Positions 35,977-45,767 are shown, counted from the stretch's first letter. The stretch is 64,000 nt of DNA from Actinomadura macra NBRC 14102 (GCF_001552215.1 NZ_BCQT01000002.1:455866-519865), one strand, 5' to 3'. Translations and numbers: made by a program. The notes: a model not told the origin generated them from the letters alone.

Positions 35977-37838
35977 GACGCGTCACCCTTCGGCTTGTCC
36001 TCGTCGACGATCTCGGCGTCGACGACCTCGTCGTCCTGGTCACCGGCCTGGGCGCCGGCGGTCGGACCGTGGTCCTGCTCACCGGCCTGCGCGCCTTCCG
36101 GGTTCTGCGCGTACATCGCCGCGCCCATCTTCTGGCTGATCTGGGCGAGCTTCTCGGCGCTGGACTTGATCGCCTCGACGTCGGTGCCTTCGAGGGCCTT
36201 CTTGACCTCGGCGACCGCGTCGCCCACCTCGGTCTTGAGCTCCGCGGGGACCTTCTCGTCGTTCTCCCGCAGGAACTTCTCGGTGGAGTAGGCGAGGGTG
36301 TCGGCCTGGTTGCGGACCTCGGCCTCCTCCTTGCGCTGGCGGTCCTCCTCGGCGTACTGCTCGGCGTCACGCATCATCTTCTCGATGTCGTCCTTGGGCA
36401 GCGCGCTGCCGCCGGTGATGACCATCGACTGCTCGCGGCCGGTGCCCTGGTCCTTCGCCGAGACGTTGACGATCCCGTTGGCGTCGATGTCGAAGGTGAC
36501 CTCGATCTGCGGGACGCCGCGCGGCGCGGGCGGCAGGCCGGTGAGCTGGAAGGTGCCGAGCTTCTTGTTGTACGCGGCGATCTCGCGTTCGCCCTGGTAG
36601 ACCTGGATCTCCACGGACGGCTGGTTGTCGTCGGCGGTGGTGAAGGTCTCCGAGCGCTTGGTCGGGATCGTGGTGTTCCGCTCGATGATCTTGGTGAAGA
36701 TGCCGCCCTTGGTCTCGATGCCCAGGCTCAGCGGCGTCACGTCCAGCAGCAGGACGTCCTTGACCTCGCCCTTCAGCACGCCCGCCTGGAGGCTCGCGCC
36801 GATCGCGACGACCTCGTCGGCGTTGACGCCCTTGTTGGGCTCCTTGCCGCCGGTCAGCTCCTTGACCAGCTCCGACACCGCGGGCATCCGGGTCGAGCCG
36901 CCGACCAGGACGACCTGGTCGATGCCGTCGACGGAGATCTTGGCGTCCTTGAGCACCGAGTGGAACGGCGCCTTGGTCCGGTCGAGCAGGTCGGAGGTCA
37001 TCCGCTGGAACTCGCCGCGGGTGAGCTTCTCCTCCAGGTGCAGCGGGCCCTCGGCCGACGCGGTGATGTAGGGCAGGTGGATCGTCGTCTCGGACGAGCC
37101 GGACAGCTCGATCTTGGCCTTCTCCGCGCCCTCACGGATCCGCTGGAGGGCCATCTTGTCCTTGGACAGGTCGACGCCGTTGGCGTTCTTGAACTTCTCG
37201 ACCAGCCAGTCGACGATCTTCTGGTCCCAGTCGTCGCCGCCCAGGTGGTTGTCGCCGCTGGTGGCCTTGACCTCCACCACGCCGTCGCCGACCTCCAGCA
37301 GGGACACGTCGAACGTGCCGCCGCCCAGGTCGAACACCAGGATGGTGGCCTCGTTCTCCTTGTCCAGGTGGTAGGCCAGCGCCGCGGAGGTGGGCTCGTT
37401 GATGATGCGCAGGACGTTCAGCCCCGCGATCTGCCCGGCCTCCTTGGTGGCCTGCCGCTGGTGGTCGGAGAAGTAGGCGGGCACCGTGATGACCGCGTCG
37501 GTGACGGTCTCACCGAGGTAGGACTCGGCGTCCCTCTTCAGCTTCTGCAGCACGAATGCGCTGATCTGCTGCGGGGTGAAGTCCTTGCCGTCGATCGTGG
37601 TGTTCCAGTCGGTGCCCATCTCGCGCTTGACCGAACGGATCGTCCGGTCCACGTTGGTCACCGCCTGGCGCTTGGCCACCTCGCCGACGAGCACCTCACC
37701 GTTCTTGGCGAAGGCCACGACCGACGGCGTGGTCCGCGACCCCTCCGCGTTCGCGATGACGGTGGGCTCGCCGCCCTCCAGGATCGCGACGACCGAGTTG
37801 GTCGTCCCGAGGTCGATGCCGACCGCACGTGATGCCAT
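35973..37838 (-). CDS. dnaK: DnaK (Hsp70) chaperone
   Basis: 621 residues: [51 protein letters not shown], and the substrate-binding domain with a C-terminal acidic tail (ENEDKP-like, [20 protein letters not shown]). ATP-dependent folding chaperone, and co-repressor of HspR. The start at 37838 is the family start. It is first gene of the operon dnaK-grpE-dnaJ-hspR-clpB, with a HAIR operator 123 bp upstream. Confidence 0.98.
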   Translation of the reverse strand: MASRAVGIDLGTTNSVVAILEGGEPTVIANAEGSRTTPSVVAFAKNGEVLVGEVAKRQAVTNVDRTIRSVKREMGTDWNTTIDGKDFTPQQISAFVLQKLKRDAESYLGETVTDAVITVPAYFSDHQRQATKEAGQIAGLNVLRIINEPTSAALAYHLDKENEATILVFDLGGGTFDVSLLEVGDGVVEVKATSGDNHLGGDDWDQKIVDWLVEKFKNANGVDLSKDKMALQRIREGAEKAKIELSGSSETTIHLPYITASAEGPLHLEEKLTRGEFQRMTSDLLDRTKAPFHSVLKDAKISVDGIDQVVLVGGSTRMPAVSELVKELTGGKEPNKGVNADEVVAIGASLQAGVLKGEVKDVLLLDVTPLSLGIETKGGIFTKIIERNTTIPTKRSETFTTADDNQPSVEIQVYQGEREIAAYNKKLGTFQLTGLPPAPRGVPQIEVTFDIDANGIVNVSAKDQGTGREQSMVITGGSALPKDDIEKMMRDAEQYAEEDRQRKEEAEVRNQADTLAYSTEKFLRENDEKVPAELKTEVGDAVAEVKKALEGTDVEAIKSSAEKLAQISQKMGAAMYAQNPEGAQAGEQDHGPTAGAQAGDQDDEVVDAEIVDEDKPKGDAS

Positions 37839-37960
37839 GTCTGTTCGTCCTCCGTCGTTACGTGCCGGGTTATCACGTTCCGGCCGCGTCCCCCTGGGTC
37901 CTGCGTCCGGTCGAGTCTCTGCTCGCAAGAGTGCCGGGCCCGTTCCGTGTTGTCAAATGA

Positions 37961-37981
37961 CTTGAGCCTACCCGACTCAAC
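37961..37981 (-). promoter_or_regulatory. HAIR element (HspR operator) of the dnaK operon
   Basis: CTTGAGC-CTACCCG-ACTCAAC matches the HAIR consensus CTTGAGT-N7-ACTCAAG at 12 of 14 arm positions. It sits upstream of dnaK on the minus strand, with TTGAGT inside it usable as a -35. HspR is encoded in the same operon. Confidence 0.88.
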
Positions 37982-38096
37982 TTTGCTGACGTCCTCTACA
38001 ACAGGACGATTGAGCGCCCTATTCCGGTTCCCGGGGCTGGTCCTGACGAGGGCCTGCTGAGACTGATCGCTACCGGGCCGCGACCACTGGATACCG

Positions 38097-38816
38097 CTAC
38101 CGGGCGGGCCTGCGGCGCTCGATGCCGTCCAGGACGCAGTCGAGCCCGAACGCGAAACGGCCCTCCAGGACGTCGGCGGTCTCGTCCTCCCAGATCTGGC
38201 GGAGGTGTGCCGCGAGGCGGGGGCTGCGCTCGGCGGTCTCCGCGAGAAAGGGGCCGAGCGTCTCGATCCAGGCGGCGACCGTCGTGCCCGCCTGGTTGAC
38301 CTGCCAGCTCGCCTCGCTCCCGGCCGCGCCGATCACGTAGTCCACGACGAGCGACCACGCGTACTCCAGCCCGAAGCCGGTGAACCCGGCCGCGCCGAAC
38401 AGCACGAGCGCCTCGTCCAGGACACGGACGGCGTTGGGTCCGACCATGGGACGGCTGCCGAACAGCGTGACCGTCCACGGGTGCCGGTGGATCATCGCGC
38501 GGTAGCTGCGCGCGTAGCCGGTGGCCGCCGCGCGCCAGCCGCCGTCCGCCGGGTCCGGGACCTCCACCTCGGCCATGACCCGGTCGAGCGCCAGCTCCAG
38601 CAGCTCGTCCTTGTTGGCGACATGCCAGTAGACGGACGTGGCGCCGGAATTGAGGCGCGTGCCGAGCCGCCGCATGCTCAGCCCGTCGAGCCCCTCGGCG
38701 TCGAGCAACTCCAGCGCGGCGTCGACGATCTGGTCGCGGGTGAGCGTGGGCTGGTCGCGCCGTGCTCTCGCCGGACGGGTCCAGACGGACGTCGGGCGCG
38801 CCGGTGCCTCGGCCAT
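38097..38816 (-). CDS. TetR-family repressor (TetR_C type)
   Basis: 239 residues. The HTH is LTRDQIVDAALELLDAEGLDGLSMRRLGTRLNSGATSVYWHVANKDELLELALDRVM, the TetR/AcrR form. The C-terminal domain resembles the tetracycline-repressor class (SYRAMIHRHPWTVTLFGSRP). It is divergent from a DHA2 transporter at 38931 with three operators between, the classic efflux-pump repressor arrangement. The ligand is unknown. The 258 bp from dnaK to here contains only the HAIR site and a small hairpin (37990-38008). Confidence 0.92.
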   Translation of the reverse strand: MAEAPARPTSVWTRPARARRDQPTLTRDQIVDAALELLDAEGLDGLSMRRLGTRLNSGATSVYWHVANKDELLELALDRVMAEVEVPDPADGGWRAAATGYARSYRAMIHRHPWTVTLFGSRPMVGPNAVRVLDEALVLFGAAGFTGFGLEYAWSLVVDYVIGAAGSEASWQVNQAGTTVAAWIETLGPFLAETAERSPRLAAHLRQIWEDETADVLEGRFAFGLDCVLDGIERRRPAR

Positions 38817-38854
38817 GGGGCCTCCTCTGCTGACTCTCGTACAGGGTACCGGGG

Positions 38855-38913
38855 CTTGAACAGTGTACGAGGAAGCTCATACAGTGTTCGAGGCAACTAG
38901 AACACTGTACGAG
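38855..38913. promoter_or_regulatory. Three tandem 17-bp operators spaced 21 bp
   Basis: Sites at 38855-38871, 38876-38892 and 38897-38913 share the form CTNNNACA-S-TGTNCGAG (for example CTTGAACAGTGTACGAG). Their starts are exactly 21 bp apart, two helical turns, so bound dimers would face the same side of the DNA. A half site (CTCGTACA) follows at 38836. They lie between the TetR gene and the transporter. Confidence 0.75.
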
Positions 38914-38930
38914 CAGAGGGAGCGAACCCA

Positions 38931-40439
38931 GTGGACCCCATGAGCCCGGCCGCGCATCCGCGGCGCTGGCAGATCCTCGGCGTGCTCTGCCTGAGCCTCT
39001 TCGTGGTCGTGGTGGACAACACGATCCTCAACGTCGCGATCCCGTCCCTGCTGGACGACCTGGACGCCACCACGTCCGACGTCCAATGGGTGATCGACGC
39101 CTACTCGCTGGTCTTCGCGGGCCTGCTGGTCACGGCGGGCAGCCTCGGCGACCGGTACGGCCGCCGCCGCGCCATGCTGATCGGGTTCGCGCTGTTCGGG
39201 CTCGGCTCGCTGCTCGCGGCCTTCGCCGAGAACCCGGCGCAGCTCGTCGCCATGCGCGCGCTGATGGGCGTCGGCGGCGCGTTCCTGATGCCCGGAACGC
39301 TGTCGATCATGGCGCAGGTCTTCGGCGCGGACGAGCGCCCCAAGGCGTTCGCCATCTGGGGCGCGACGTCCATGGTCGGCATCGCCGCCGGACCGACGCT
39401 CGGCGGCTTCCTGCTGGAGCACTCCTGGTGGGGCTCGGTCTTCCTGGTGAACGTGCCCGTCGCCGTCCTCGCCGTCGTGGGGCTGCTGGTCCTCGTCCCG
39501 GAGACGCGCGGACCGCGGCGCCGCCCGGACGTGCTCGGCGCCGTGCTGTCCACGCTCGGCATGTCGGCGCTGGTATGGGCGATCATCACCGGGCCCGAGC
39601 ACGGCTGGACGGGACCGCGTACCCTCGGCGGGCTCGCCGTCGCCGTGGCGGCGCTCGGCCTGTTCGTCCGCTGGCAGCACCGCAACCCCGAGCCGATGCT
39701 CGACCTGCGGCTGCTGCGGCGGCGCCAGTTCTCCGGCGCCGCCGTCATCATCGCGGCCTTCGGGTTCGCGCTGGCCGGGACTCTGTTCGCGCTCACCCAG
39801 ATGTTCCAGCTCGTCCTCGGCTACGGGCCGCTCAAGGCGGGACTGGCCATGCTGCCCGTCGCCGTGTCGGCCGGCCTCGGCAACGGCCTCGGCGCCGCAC
39901 TGGAGGCCAGGATCGGCGGGCGGAACGCCATCGCCGCCGGGTTCGCCATCGCCGCGGCCGGATTCGCGGCGCTCGGCCTCGTCGGCCCCGGCGACGGCTT
40001 CGGCGCGATCGTCATCGGGCTCGTCGTCCTCGGCTTCGGCGCCGGCCTCGGCGCGCCCGCCGCCTACAGCACGCTGATGGCCGCGATCCCGCGCGAGGAG
40101 GCCGGCGTCGGCTCGGCCGTGAACGACGCGGGCCAGGAACTCGGCAACGCGCTCGGCGTCGCCGTGATCGGCAGCGTCATCTCCGCCTCGTACAGGCAAG
40201 ACCTCCCGGACGCGGCGCCCGCCCCCGCGCGGCACTCCCTCGGCGAGGCCCTCGCCCTCGGAGACCCCGGCCTCGCCCGCACCGCCCGCGACGCGTTCGT
40301 CCACGCACAGGCGGTGGGCTCGTTCACCGCGGGCGCGACGATGCTGGCCGCCGCGGTCTTCGCACTGCTCGTCCTACGCGGCGGCCACCGACCCGTCACA
40401 GACTCCACCCCGGCACGCGAATCCGTCCCGCACACGTGA
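38931..40439 (+). CDS. DHA2-family MFS multidrug exporter
   Basis: 502 residues, about 14 transmembrane helices. LFVVVVDNTILNVAIPSLLDDLDAT in helix 1 (motif D), GSLGDRYGRRRAMLIG (motif A) and AGPTLGGFLLEHSWWGSVFLVNVP (motif C) are the EmrB/QacA signature. The GTG at 38931 has GGGAG 8 nt upstream; an ATG three codons on is possible. It is probably repressed by the divergent TetR protein and induced by its own substrate. An inverted repeat at 40461-40480 follows. Confidence 0.92.
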   Translation: MDPMSPAAHPRRWQILGVLCLSLFVVVVDNTILNVAIPSLLDDLDATTSDVQWVIDAYSLVFAGLLVTAGSLGDRYGRRRAMLIGFALFGLGSLLAAFAENPAQLVAMRALMGVGGAFLMPGTLSIMAQVFGADERPKAFAIWGATSMVGIAAGPTLGGFLLEHSWWGSVFLVNVPVAVLAVVGLLVLVPETRGPRRRPDVLGAVLSTLGMSALVWAIITGPEHGWTGPRTLGGLAVAVAALGLFVRWQHRNPEPMLDLRLLRRRQFSGAAVIIAAFGFALAGTLFALTQMFQLVLGYGPLKAGLAMLPVAVSAGLGNGLGAALEARIGGRNAIAAGFAIAAAGFAALGLVGPGDGFGAIVIGLVVLGFGAGLGAPAAYSTLMAAIPREEAGVGSAVNDAGQELGNALGVAVIGSVISASYRQDLPDAAPAPARHSLGEALALGDPGLARTARDAFVHAQAVGSFTAGATMLAAAVFALLVLRGGHRPVTDSTPARESVPHT

Positions 40440-40460
40440 GCTCCAGCGCACGTGGACGGT

Positions 40461-40480
40461 CCGGACGCGTAAACGTCCGG
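40461..40480. terminator. Hairpin after the MFS gene
   Basis: CCGGACG-CGTAAA-CGTCCGG is a perfect 7-bp stem 21 bp past the transporter stop and 95 bp before the ECF sigma gene. It is a likely terminator, though an operator for the sigma gene is possible. Confidence 0.5.
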
Positions 40481-40574
40481 CGCGCGTGAAAGCGATCCGG
40501 GGACGGTGCGGAGTACAGGATGACACCGACCCCCGGAGGTTCTTCATGCCCGACCCCACCAGCGGGGCGGACAG

Positions 40575-41174
40575 GTGACCGCCCCGCCCCACCTCGCCCA
40601 GCCGGGCGGGACCCGCGAGGACGACGCCGGGCTCGTCGCCGCGTCCCTGCGCGACGCCGAGCTCTTCACCGCCGTCTACGACCGGCACTTCCCCGCCGTG
40701 TACCGCTACGTCGCGGGACGTCTCGGACGTGAGGTCGCCGACGACGTCGTCGCCGAGACGTTCCTCGCCGCGTTCCGCCGCCGGGCGACGTTCGACCCCT
40801 CGCGCGGCGACGTCCGCCCCTGGCTGTTCGGCTTCGCGACCAAACTGATCGCCCAGCACAGGCGGGTGGAGACGCGCCGCTACCAGGCACTCGCCCGCCT
40901 CGGCCCCGAACCCGACCCCGGCGGCCACGAGGACAGCGTCGCCGCCTCCGTGACCGCCGAGCGCATGCAGCCGGCGCTCGCCCGCGCGCTCGCGGCGCTG
41001 TCGCGCAAGGACCGCGACGTCGTGCTCCTCAAGGCGCTCGGCCAGCTCTCGCACGAGGAGATCGCCGCCGTGCTCGGTATCCCGTACGGGACGGTCGGCT
41101 CCCGCCTCAACCGGGCGCGCAGGAAGCTGCGCGCCGACCTGCCCCCAGACGCTTTCGACACGGAAGGACCGTGA
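40575..41174 (+). CDS. ECF-type RNA polymerase sigma factor
   Basis: 199 residues. Region 2 is LFTAVYDRHFPAVYRYVAGRLGREVADDVVAETFLAAFRRRATFDPSRGDVRPWLFGFA and region 4 is LSRKDRDVVLLKALGQLSHEEIAAVLGIPYGTVGSRLNRARRKLR. It directs transcription of an unknown regulon. The start is GTG 40575. Its stop overlaps the next gene (GTGA), whose product is the expected membrane partner. Confidence 0.92.
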   Translation: MTAPPHLAQPGGTREDDAGLVAASLRDAELFTAVYDRHFPAVYRYVAGRLGREVADDVVAETFLAAFRRRATFDPSRGDVRPWLFGFATKLIAQHRRVETRRYQALARLGPEPDPGGHEDSVAASVTAERMQPALARALAALSRKDRDVVLLKALGQLSHEEIAAVLGIPYGTVGSRLNRARRKLRADLPPDAFDTEGP

Positions 41175-42256
41175 CCATGGACGAGTTCCAGATGATCGCC
41201 ACCCTGCTGGACGAGCCCCCGTCCGGCGAAGCCGCCGCCGCCGGGCGACGCCGCCTCACCACGGAGATCCGCCACCCGCGCCGCCGTCCCGCGCTGCAGC
41301 GCCTGCCGCTCTTCGGGGGCATCGGCCTGGCCGCCACCGCGGCGGGCGTCGCGGGTGTGCTGCTGTTGTCCTCCGGAACCTCTCCCCGCGCACCCGACCC
41401 CGTGGACGCCCGTCCGATGTCCGCCCAGGCGGTGCTGCTCTCGGCGGCCAGACAGGCCGAGGCGGCGCCCGCCACCGGCCGGTACTGGCACGTGCGCATC
41501 ATGATGACCCGACCCGTCCAGGTGGGGCCGGCGGGAAACCGGTACTGGGTGGACCGGCGGTTCGTCGACGAGACCTGGACCCAGCCCAGCGGGCGCTCCA
41601 GTTCCGGCTTCCGCGAGGTGGGCGCCCGCCCCTCCTCACAGGCCGACGCGGCGGCGTGGAAGCGCGACGGCTCGCCCGTCAAGTGGGACCTCGGCAAGGG
41701 CGACACCGTGGACGGCGCCCACATCTTCGTCTACGCCACCCCCCAACCCGGTCGGGTGACCAAGACCGCCGGGTCGAACACCTTCAACGTGTGTGACAAG
41801 GAGATGTCCTACAAGCAGGTGCGTGCGCTGCCCGCCGAGCCTGCCGCCCTCAAGAACGCCGTCGTGAAAGCGATGCGGAACAACGACGACGGCCGGGTGC
41901 CCGCCGACGCGCAGAACGGGTTCGTCCAGCAATGCCTGGTGGGCCTGCTGGCGGACATTCCCGCGCACCCGAAGGTGCGCGGAGCCGCCTACCGGGCGCT
42001 GGCGACCATGCCGGGCGTCAAGGTGACCGGCCCGACCGCCGACGAGCGCGGACGCAAGGGGATCGGCCTCGTCCTGCAGGACGGCGCCGGCCGCCCGGTC
42101 ACCCGCCTGGTGATCGACCCGAAGACCTCCCTCGTCCTGACGGAGTCGGTGGCGCAGACCGGTGAGCTGGCGAAGCTGAAGAGCAAGTCCGGCGTGACCG
42201 TCTACCTCCAGGTCGGCTGGACCGACGACGGCCCGCGGGTGCCCGCGCTTCCCTGA
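41171..42256 (+). CDS. CU044_5270-type membrane partner of the ECF sigma factor
   Basis: About 361 residues: a short cytoplasmic part, one transmembrane helix (LPLFGGIGLAATAAGVAGVLLL, ~53-75) and a large extracytoplasmic domain (RYWHVRIMMTRPVQVG, RRFVDETWTQPSGRSSSGFREVG, DIPAHPKVRGAAYRALATMPGVKVTG, GRPVTRLVIDPKTSLVLTES). This matches the CU044_5270 family found next to ECF sigma factors in Streptosporangiales, probably an anti-sigma-like sensor. It starts by GTG 41171 overlapping the sigma stop; ATG 41177 is an alternative. Confidence 0.8.
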   Translation: MTMDEFQMIATLLDEPPSGEAAAAGRRRLTTEIRHPRRRPALQRLPLFGGIGLAATAAGVAGVLLLSSGTSPRAPDPVDARPMSAQAVLLSAARQAEAAPATGRYWHVRIMMTRPVQVGPAGNRYWVDRRFVDETWTQPSGRSSSGFREVGARPSSQADAAAWKRDGSPVKWDLGKGDTVDGAHIFVYATPQPGRVTKTAGSNTFNVCDKEMSYKQVRALPAEPAALKNAVVKAMRNNDDGRVPADAQNGFVQQCLVGLLADIPAHPKVRGAAYRALATMPGVKVTGPTADERGRKGIGLVLQDGAGRPVTRLVIDPKTSLVLTESVAQTGELAKLKSKSGVTVYLQVGWTDDGPRVPALP

Positions 42257-42267
42257 CGCGGACCCCG

Positions 42268-43821
42268 TCAGCCCGCCAGGTCGGACGGAACGGTGCCGGA
42301 CTCCACGAGAGGGAGGCCGAGCGCCGCCCGTTCGGCCAGCCAGGCGCTCGGACGGTAACGCGGATCGCCGGTCGCCGCGTGCAGCCCGCGCAGGAGGTCG
42401 AGCACCCGCCCGGCACCCACGTTGTCCCCCCACTCCAGCGGTCCGCGCGAGTAGCCGAGGCCGAGCCGGACGGCGGTGTCGATGTCCGCCGGGCCGGCGA
42501 GCCGCTGTTCCGCGATGCCGCAGCCGACGTTCACGACCGAGGCAAGGAGCCGCTGCGCGACGGTCGCGGGCGCGTCCCGGGTGACGCTCACGTCCCGTCC
42601 TGTCGCGATGAGGGCGGCGAGCGCCGCACGCCCCGCCTCCCTGTCGACGCCGGGGTGCACGGTAAGAGTGAGGCGGGTGAAGAACCCACCGAACGGGTCC
42701 ACGCCCAGGGTGCGCTCAAGGGGAAGACCACCAGGCGACCCCTGAGCGACGTCCACGACGCTCCGTCCGAACGGCGCCACGAGCACGATCGCCTCAGCGG
42801 ACGGTTCGCTACCGGACTCGACCTGCACGCCACCCTCGGACAGCAGCGCCCCCAGCCCCTCCCTTACACCGGGCTCCCCGTCGTGGATCCAGACCGGACG
42901 CGCCTCCACGTCCGGCGCGGTGACCTCAGCCGGCTCTTGCTTGGCGCCGTCCGCGTACTTGTAGAAACCCTGACCCGTCTTGCGTCCGAGGAGCCCCGCC
43001 TCCACCCGGGCACGCGCGATACGGGACGGACGGAACCGCGGCTCGGTGTAGAAGCCCGTCCAGATGCTCTCCATCACCGGGTGCGACACGTCCAGCCCCG
43101 TGAGGTCGAGCAGCTCGCACGGCCCCATCTTCAGCCCGAGAACGTCCCGCGCGATGCGGTCGATGTCCACGGGCTCGGCGGCGCCCTCGGACAGGATCTG
43201 CAACGCCTCGGTGACCAGCCCGCGCCCGGCGTGATTGACCAGGAACCCGGGCGTGTCCGGGGCGAGAACGGGCGCGTGGCCGAGTCTCCGGACGAGCTCC
43301 GCCAGCCCGTCCGTGACCCAGCCCGCCGTCCGCGCGCCGGGGATCACCTCGACCAGCTTCATCAGCGGGACCGGGTTGAAGAAGTGCAGGCCCGCCAGCC
43401 GGGACGGGTCCGACAGCGCCGCACCGATCGCCGTGACCGGCAGCGAACTGGTGTTGGTCGCCAGGACCGTGTGCTCGGGGACGACCTTCTCCAGTGCCGC
43501 GAACAACTCCCGCTTGGTCTCCAGGTCCTCCCGGACGGCCTCCACCACGAGATCGCAGTTCTGGAAGGGCGTGAGCGGCTCCCCGACCGGCCGCAGCCGC
43601 GCCGTGGCCGCAGCCGCGTCGTCGGCGGACATCCGTCCCTTCGCCGCCAGCCGGGCGAACATCCCGCCGACGTACTCCACCGCCTCGGCCACCGCCTCCA
43701 ACCGCACGTCGGCCAGCTCCACCGTGAGCCCGCCCGCCGCCGCCCACTGCGCGATCCCACGCCCCATCGCCCCAGTGCCGATCACCCGCACCGTCGAGAC
43801 CCGCCGCGCCCACTGCTCCAT
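42268..43821 (-). CDS. 3-hydroxyacyl-CoA dehydrogenase (PaaH/FadB2-like)
   Basis: About 517 residues. NAD domain VRVIGTGAMGRGIAQWAAAGG, then LVVEAVREDLETKRELFAALEKV, ATNTSSLPVTAIG, LAGLHFFNPVPLMKLVEVIPG, GFLVNHAGRGLVTEAL, followed by two C-terminal 3HCDH domains (the second in the last ~90 residues). It oxidises 3-hydroxyacyl-CoA in beta-oxidation or phenylacetate breakdown. The start is ATG 43821. It is divergent from a thiolase, which would perform the next step, so the pair is functionally linked. Confidence 0.9.
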   Translation of the reverse strand: MEQWARRVSTVRVIGTGAMGRGIAQWAAAGGLTVELADVRLEAVAEAVEYVGGMFARLAAKGRMSADDAAAATARLRPVGEPLTPFQNCDLVVEAVREDLETKRELFAALEKVVPEHTVLATNTSSLPVTAIGAALSDPSRLAGLHFFNPVPLMKLVEVIPGARTAGWVTDGLAELVRRLGHAPVLAPDTPGFLVNHAGRGLVTEALQILSEGAAEPVDIDRIARDVLGLKMGPCELLDLTGLDVSHPVMESIWTGFYTEPRFRPSRIARARVEAGLLGRKTGQGFYKYADGAKQEPAEVTAPDVEARPVWIHDGEPGVREGLGALLSEGGVQVESGSEPSAEAIVLVAPFGRSVVDVAQGSPGGLPLERTLGVDPFGGFFTRLTLTVHPGVDREAGRAALAALIATGRDVSVTRDAPATVAQRLLASVVNVGCGIAEQRLAGPADIDTAVRLGLGYSRGPLEWGDNVGAGRVLDLLRGLHAATGDPRYRPSAWLAERAALGLPLVESGTVPSDLAG

Positions 43822-43854
43822 AGCCGCCTCCTCGCTCGTCCGCCCATTCAACCG

Positions 43855-43867
43855 TCCATTGGATGGA
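43855..43867. promoter_or_regulatory. Palindrome in the dehydrogenase/thiolase divergent promoter
   Basis: TCCAT-TGG-ATGGA, a perfect 5-bp-arm inverted repeat 34 bp before the dehydrogenase start. It is a plausible operator for a fatty-acid or aromatic-acid regulator. No regulator gene is adjacent. Confidence 0.35.
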
Positions 43868-43944
43868 AGCCCGCCGTCCGGTCTGTCAAAGCGACGCCGT
43901 AACCTGCCAATAGCCCCCCTGACCCGGACTTTGAGGAGCACACC

Positions 43945-45153
43945 ATGCGCGACGCGGTGATCTGCGAGCCGCTGCGTACCCCGATCGGCCGGTTCGGCGG
44001 CGTCTTCACGACCGTCTCGCCCGTGGACCTCGCCGCCACCGTCATCAAGGCCCTGGTCGAACGGACCGGGCTGCCCGGCGACGCGATCGACGAGGTCATC
44101 CTCGGCCACTGCTACCCCACGTCCGACGCCCCCGCCATCGGACGGGTCGCCGCGCTGGACGCCGGGCTGCCCATCGAGGTCGGCGGGCTGCAGATCGACC
44201 GGCGCTGCGGATCGGGGCTCCAGGCCGTCGTCAACGCCGCCATGCAGATCCAGACCGGCGTCAGCGACGTGATCATCGCCGGCGGCGCGGAGAGCATGAG
44301 CAGCGCGCCCTTCTACACGACCGAGGCACGCTGGGGCATCCGCGGCACCGGCCTGAACCTGCACGACTCGCTCGCCCGGGGCCGCGTCACGGCCGGCGGC
44401 GCGAGCCACCCGGTGCCGGGCGGGATGCTGGAGACCGCCGAGAACCTGCGCCGCGAGTACGGCATCGGCCGCGAGGAGCAGGACGAGCTTTCCGTCCGCT
44501 CCCACCAGCGCGCGGTCGCCGCCCAGCAGTCGGGGGTCTTCGCGGAGGAGATCGTCCCGGTGACCGTCCGGTCGCGCAAGGGGGACACGGTCGTCGACAC
44601 CGACGAGCACCCGCGTCCCGACACCACCGTCGAAGAGCTGGCGAAGCTGCGTCCCGTCCTCGGCAAGTCCGACGACGCCGCGACCGTCACCGCGGGCAAC
44701 TCCAGCGGGCAGAACGACGCCGCCGCCGCGTGCGTCGTCACGACCCCCGAGCGGGCCGCCGAGCTGGGGCTGCGGCCCCTCGTCCGGCTCGTCTCGTGGG
44801 CACGCGCCGGAGTCCCGCCCCGCACGATGGGCATCGGCCCGGTGCCCGCCACCGCCAAGGCGCTGGAGGCGGCGGGACTGTCCCTCTCCGACATGGACCT
44901 GATCGAGCTGAACGAGGCGTTCGCCGCGCAGGTGCTGGCCGTCGCCCGCGAGTGGGGGCTGAAGGACGACGACTGGGACCGCGTGAACGTCAACGGCTCG
45001 GGCATCTCCCTCGGCCACCCGGTGGGTGCGACCGGCGCCCGCATCCTCGCGACGCTCGCCCGCGAGATGCGCCGCCGCGAGGCCCGCTACGGGCTGGAGA
45101 CCATGTGCATCGGCGGTGGCCAGGGCCTCGCGGCGGTGTTCGAACGAGTGTGA
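43945..45153 (+). CDS. Acetyl-CoA acetyltransferase / 3-ketoacyl-CoA thiolase
   Basis: 402 residues. The catalytic Cys is in DRRCGSGLQAV (~residue 91), with GGAESMSSAPFY, NEAFAAQVLAVAREW, the NVNGSGISLGHPVGATGAR His motif and the CIGGGQGLAAVFE second Cys. It cleaves 3-ketoacyl-CoA to acetyl-CoA plus a shortened acyl-CoA. Divergent from the 3-hydroxyacyl-CoA dehydrogenase at 42268, making a two-step end of beta-oxidation. Confidence 0.95.
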   Translation: MRDAVICEPLRTPIGRFGGVFTTVSPVDLAATVIKALVERTGLPGDAIDEVILGHCYPTSDAPAIGRVAALDAGLPIEVGGLQIDRRCGSGLQAVVNAAMQIQTGVSDVIIAGGAESMSSAPFYTTEARWGIRGTGLNLHDSLARGRVTAGGASHPVPGGMLETAENLRREYGIGREEQDELSVRSHQRAVAAQQSGVFAEEIVPVTVRSRKGDTVVDTDEHPRPDTTVEELAKLRPVLGKSDDAATVTAGNSSGQNDAAAACVVTTPERAAELGLRPLVRLVSWARAGVPPRTMGIGPVPATAKALEAAGLSLSDMDLIELNEAFAAQVLAVAREWGLKDDDWDRVNVNGSGISLGHPVGATGARILATLAREMRRREARYGLETMCIGGGQGLAAVFERV

Positions 45154-45173
45154 CGCCATTCGGACGGGCTTGA

Positions 45174-45767
45174 TCAGACGGGCGGGGCCCAGGCGGGGTC
45201 GCGTCCGGTCAAGCCGATCATGCGGTCGAGGGGCGGGGCGTCGTCCGGAGTCGGGACGGGGGCGCCGAACAGGCCGTCGGGCGCGGCGTCGCCGTCCTGG
45301 ACGGCCGCGCCCACGAAGTCCATGCACAGATCGATCTCACGCTGCTCGGCCTCGTAGGGCTGCCCGCTCGCCCGGGCGACGTCCCACCCGTGAACGACGA
45401 TCTCGTTCAGCGCGACCCGTCCGGCGACCTCGGCCGGCAGGTCCACACCGCCGGCCTTGGTCATGCCCTCCCAGGCGGACGGGTCGTTCCAGGCCGAGGC
45501 GAGCGCGTCGAGCTGCTCGGGGATGCGCGTCCGCCAGTCCGGGGCGAGCTGGGAGGCGTCGCCGGACGGCGGTGCGGACGGGAGGTCCGGCCAGTGCTTC
45601 GCGGCGGCCCAGGTGAAGGCCATGGAGAGGCCGTTCACGTGGTCGATCAGGTCCCCGAGCGTGTAGTTCTCGCAGGGCGTCGGCGCGGTGAGCTGCGAGT
45701 CGCGCACGCCGGCGAGCAGGAGGCCCAGCCGCCGGGCGGCGGGCGCGAGGTCGGGTGCAGAGGTCAT
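45174..45767 (-). CDS. TIGR03086-type mycothiol-dependent/DinB-like metal-binding protein
   Basis: 197 residues, DinB/mycothiol-maleylpyruvate-isomerase-like fold: QLTAPTPCENYTLGDLIDHVNGLSMAF (His ligand), then VALNEIVVHGWDVARASGQPY (second ligand set). TIGR03086 proteins are common in mycothiol-making actinobacteria, usually of unknown substrate. The start at ATG 45767 is supported by the upstream GGAG; the frame upstream is not conserved. Confidence 0.82.
   Translation of the reverse strand: MTSAPDLAPAARRLGLLLAGVRDSQLTAPTPCENYTLGDLIDHVNGLSMAFTWAAAKHWPDLPSAPPSGDASQLAPDWRTRIPEQLDALASAWNDPSAWEGMTKAGGVDLPAEVAGRVALNEIVVHGWDVARASGQPYEAEQREIDLCMDFVGAAVQDGDAAPDGLFGAPVPTPDDAPPLDRMIGLTGRDPAWAPPV

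Noticed and set aside
42268..45327. A 1019-codon minus-strand frame containing the hydroxyacyl-CoA dehydrogenase and continuing across the thiolase
   Set aside because: Only the part from ATG 43821 shows the dehydrogenase; the upstream 500 codons are antisense to the thiolase.
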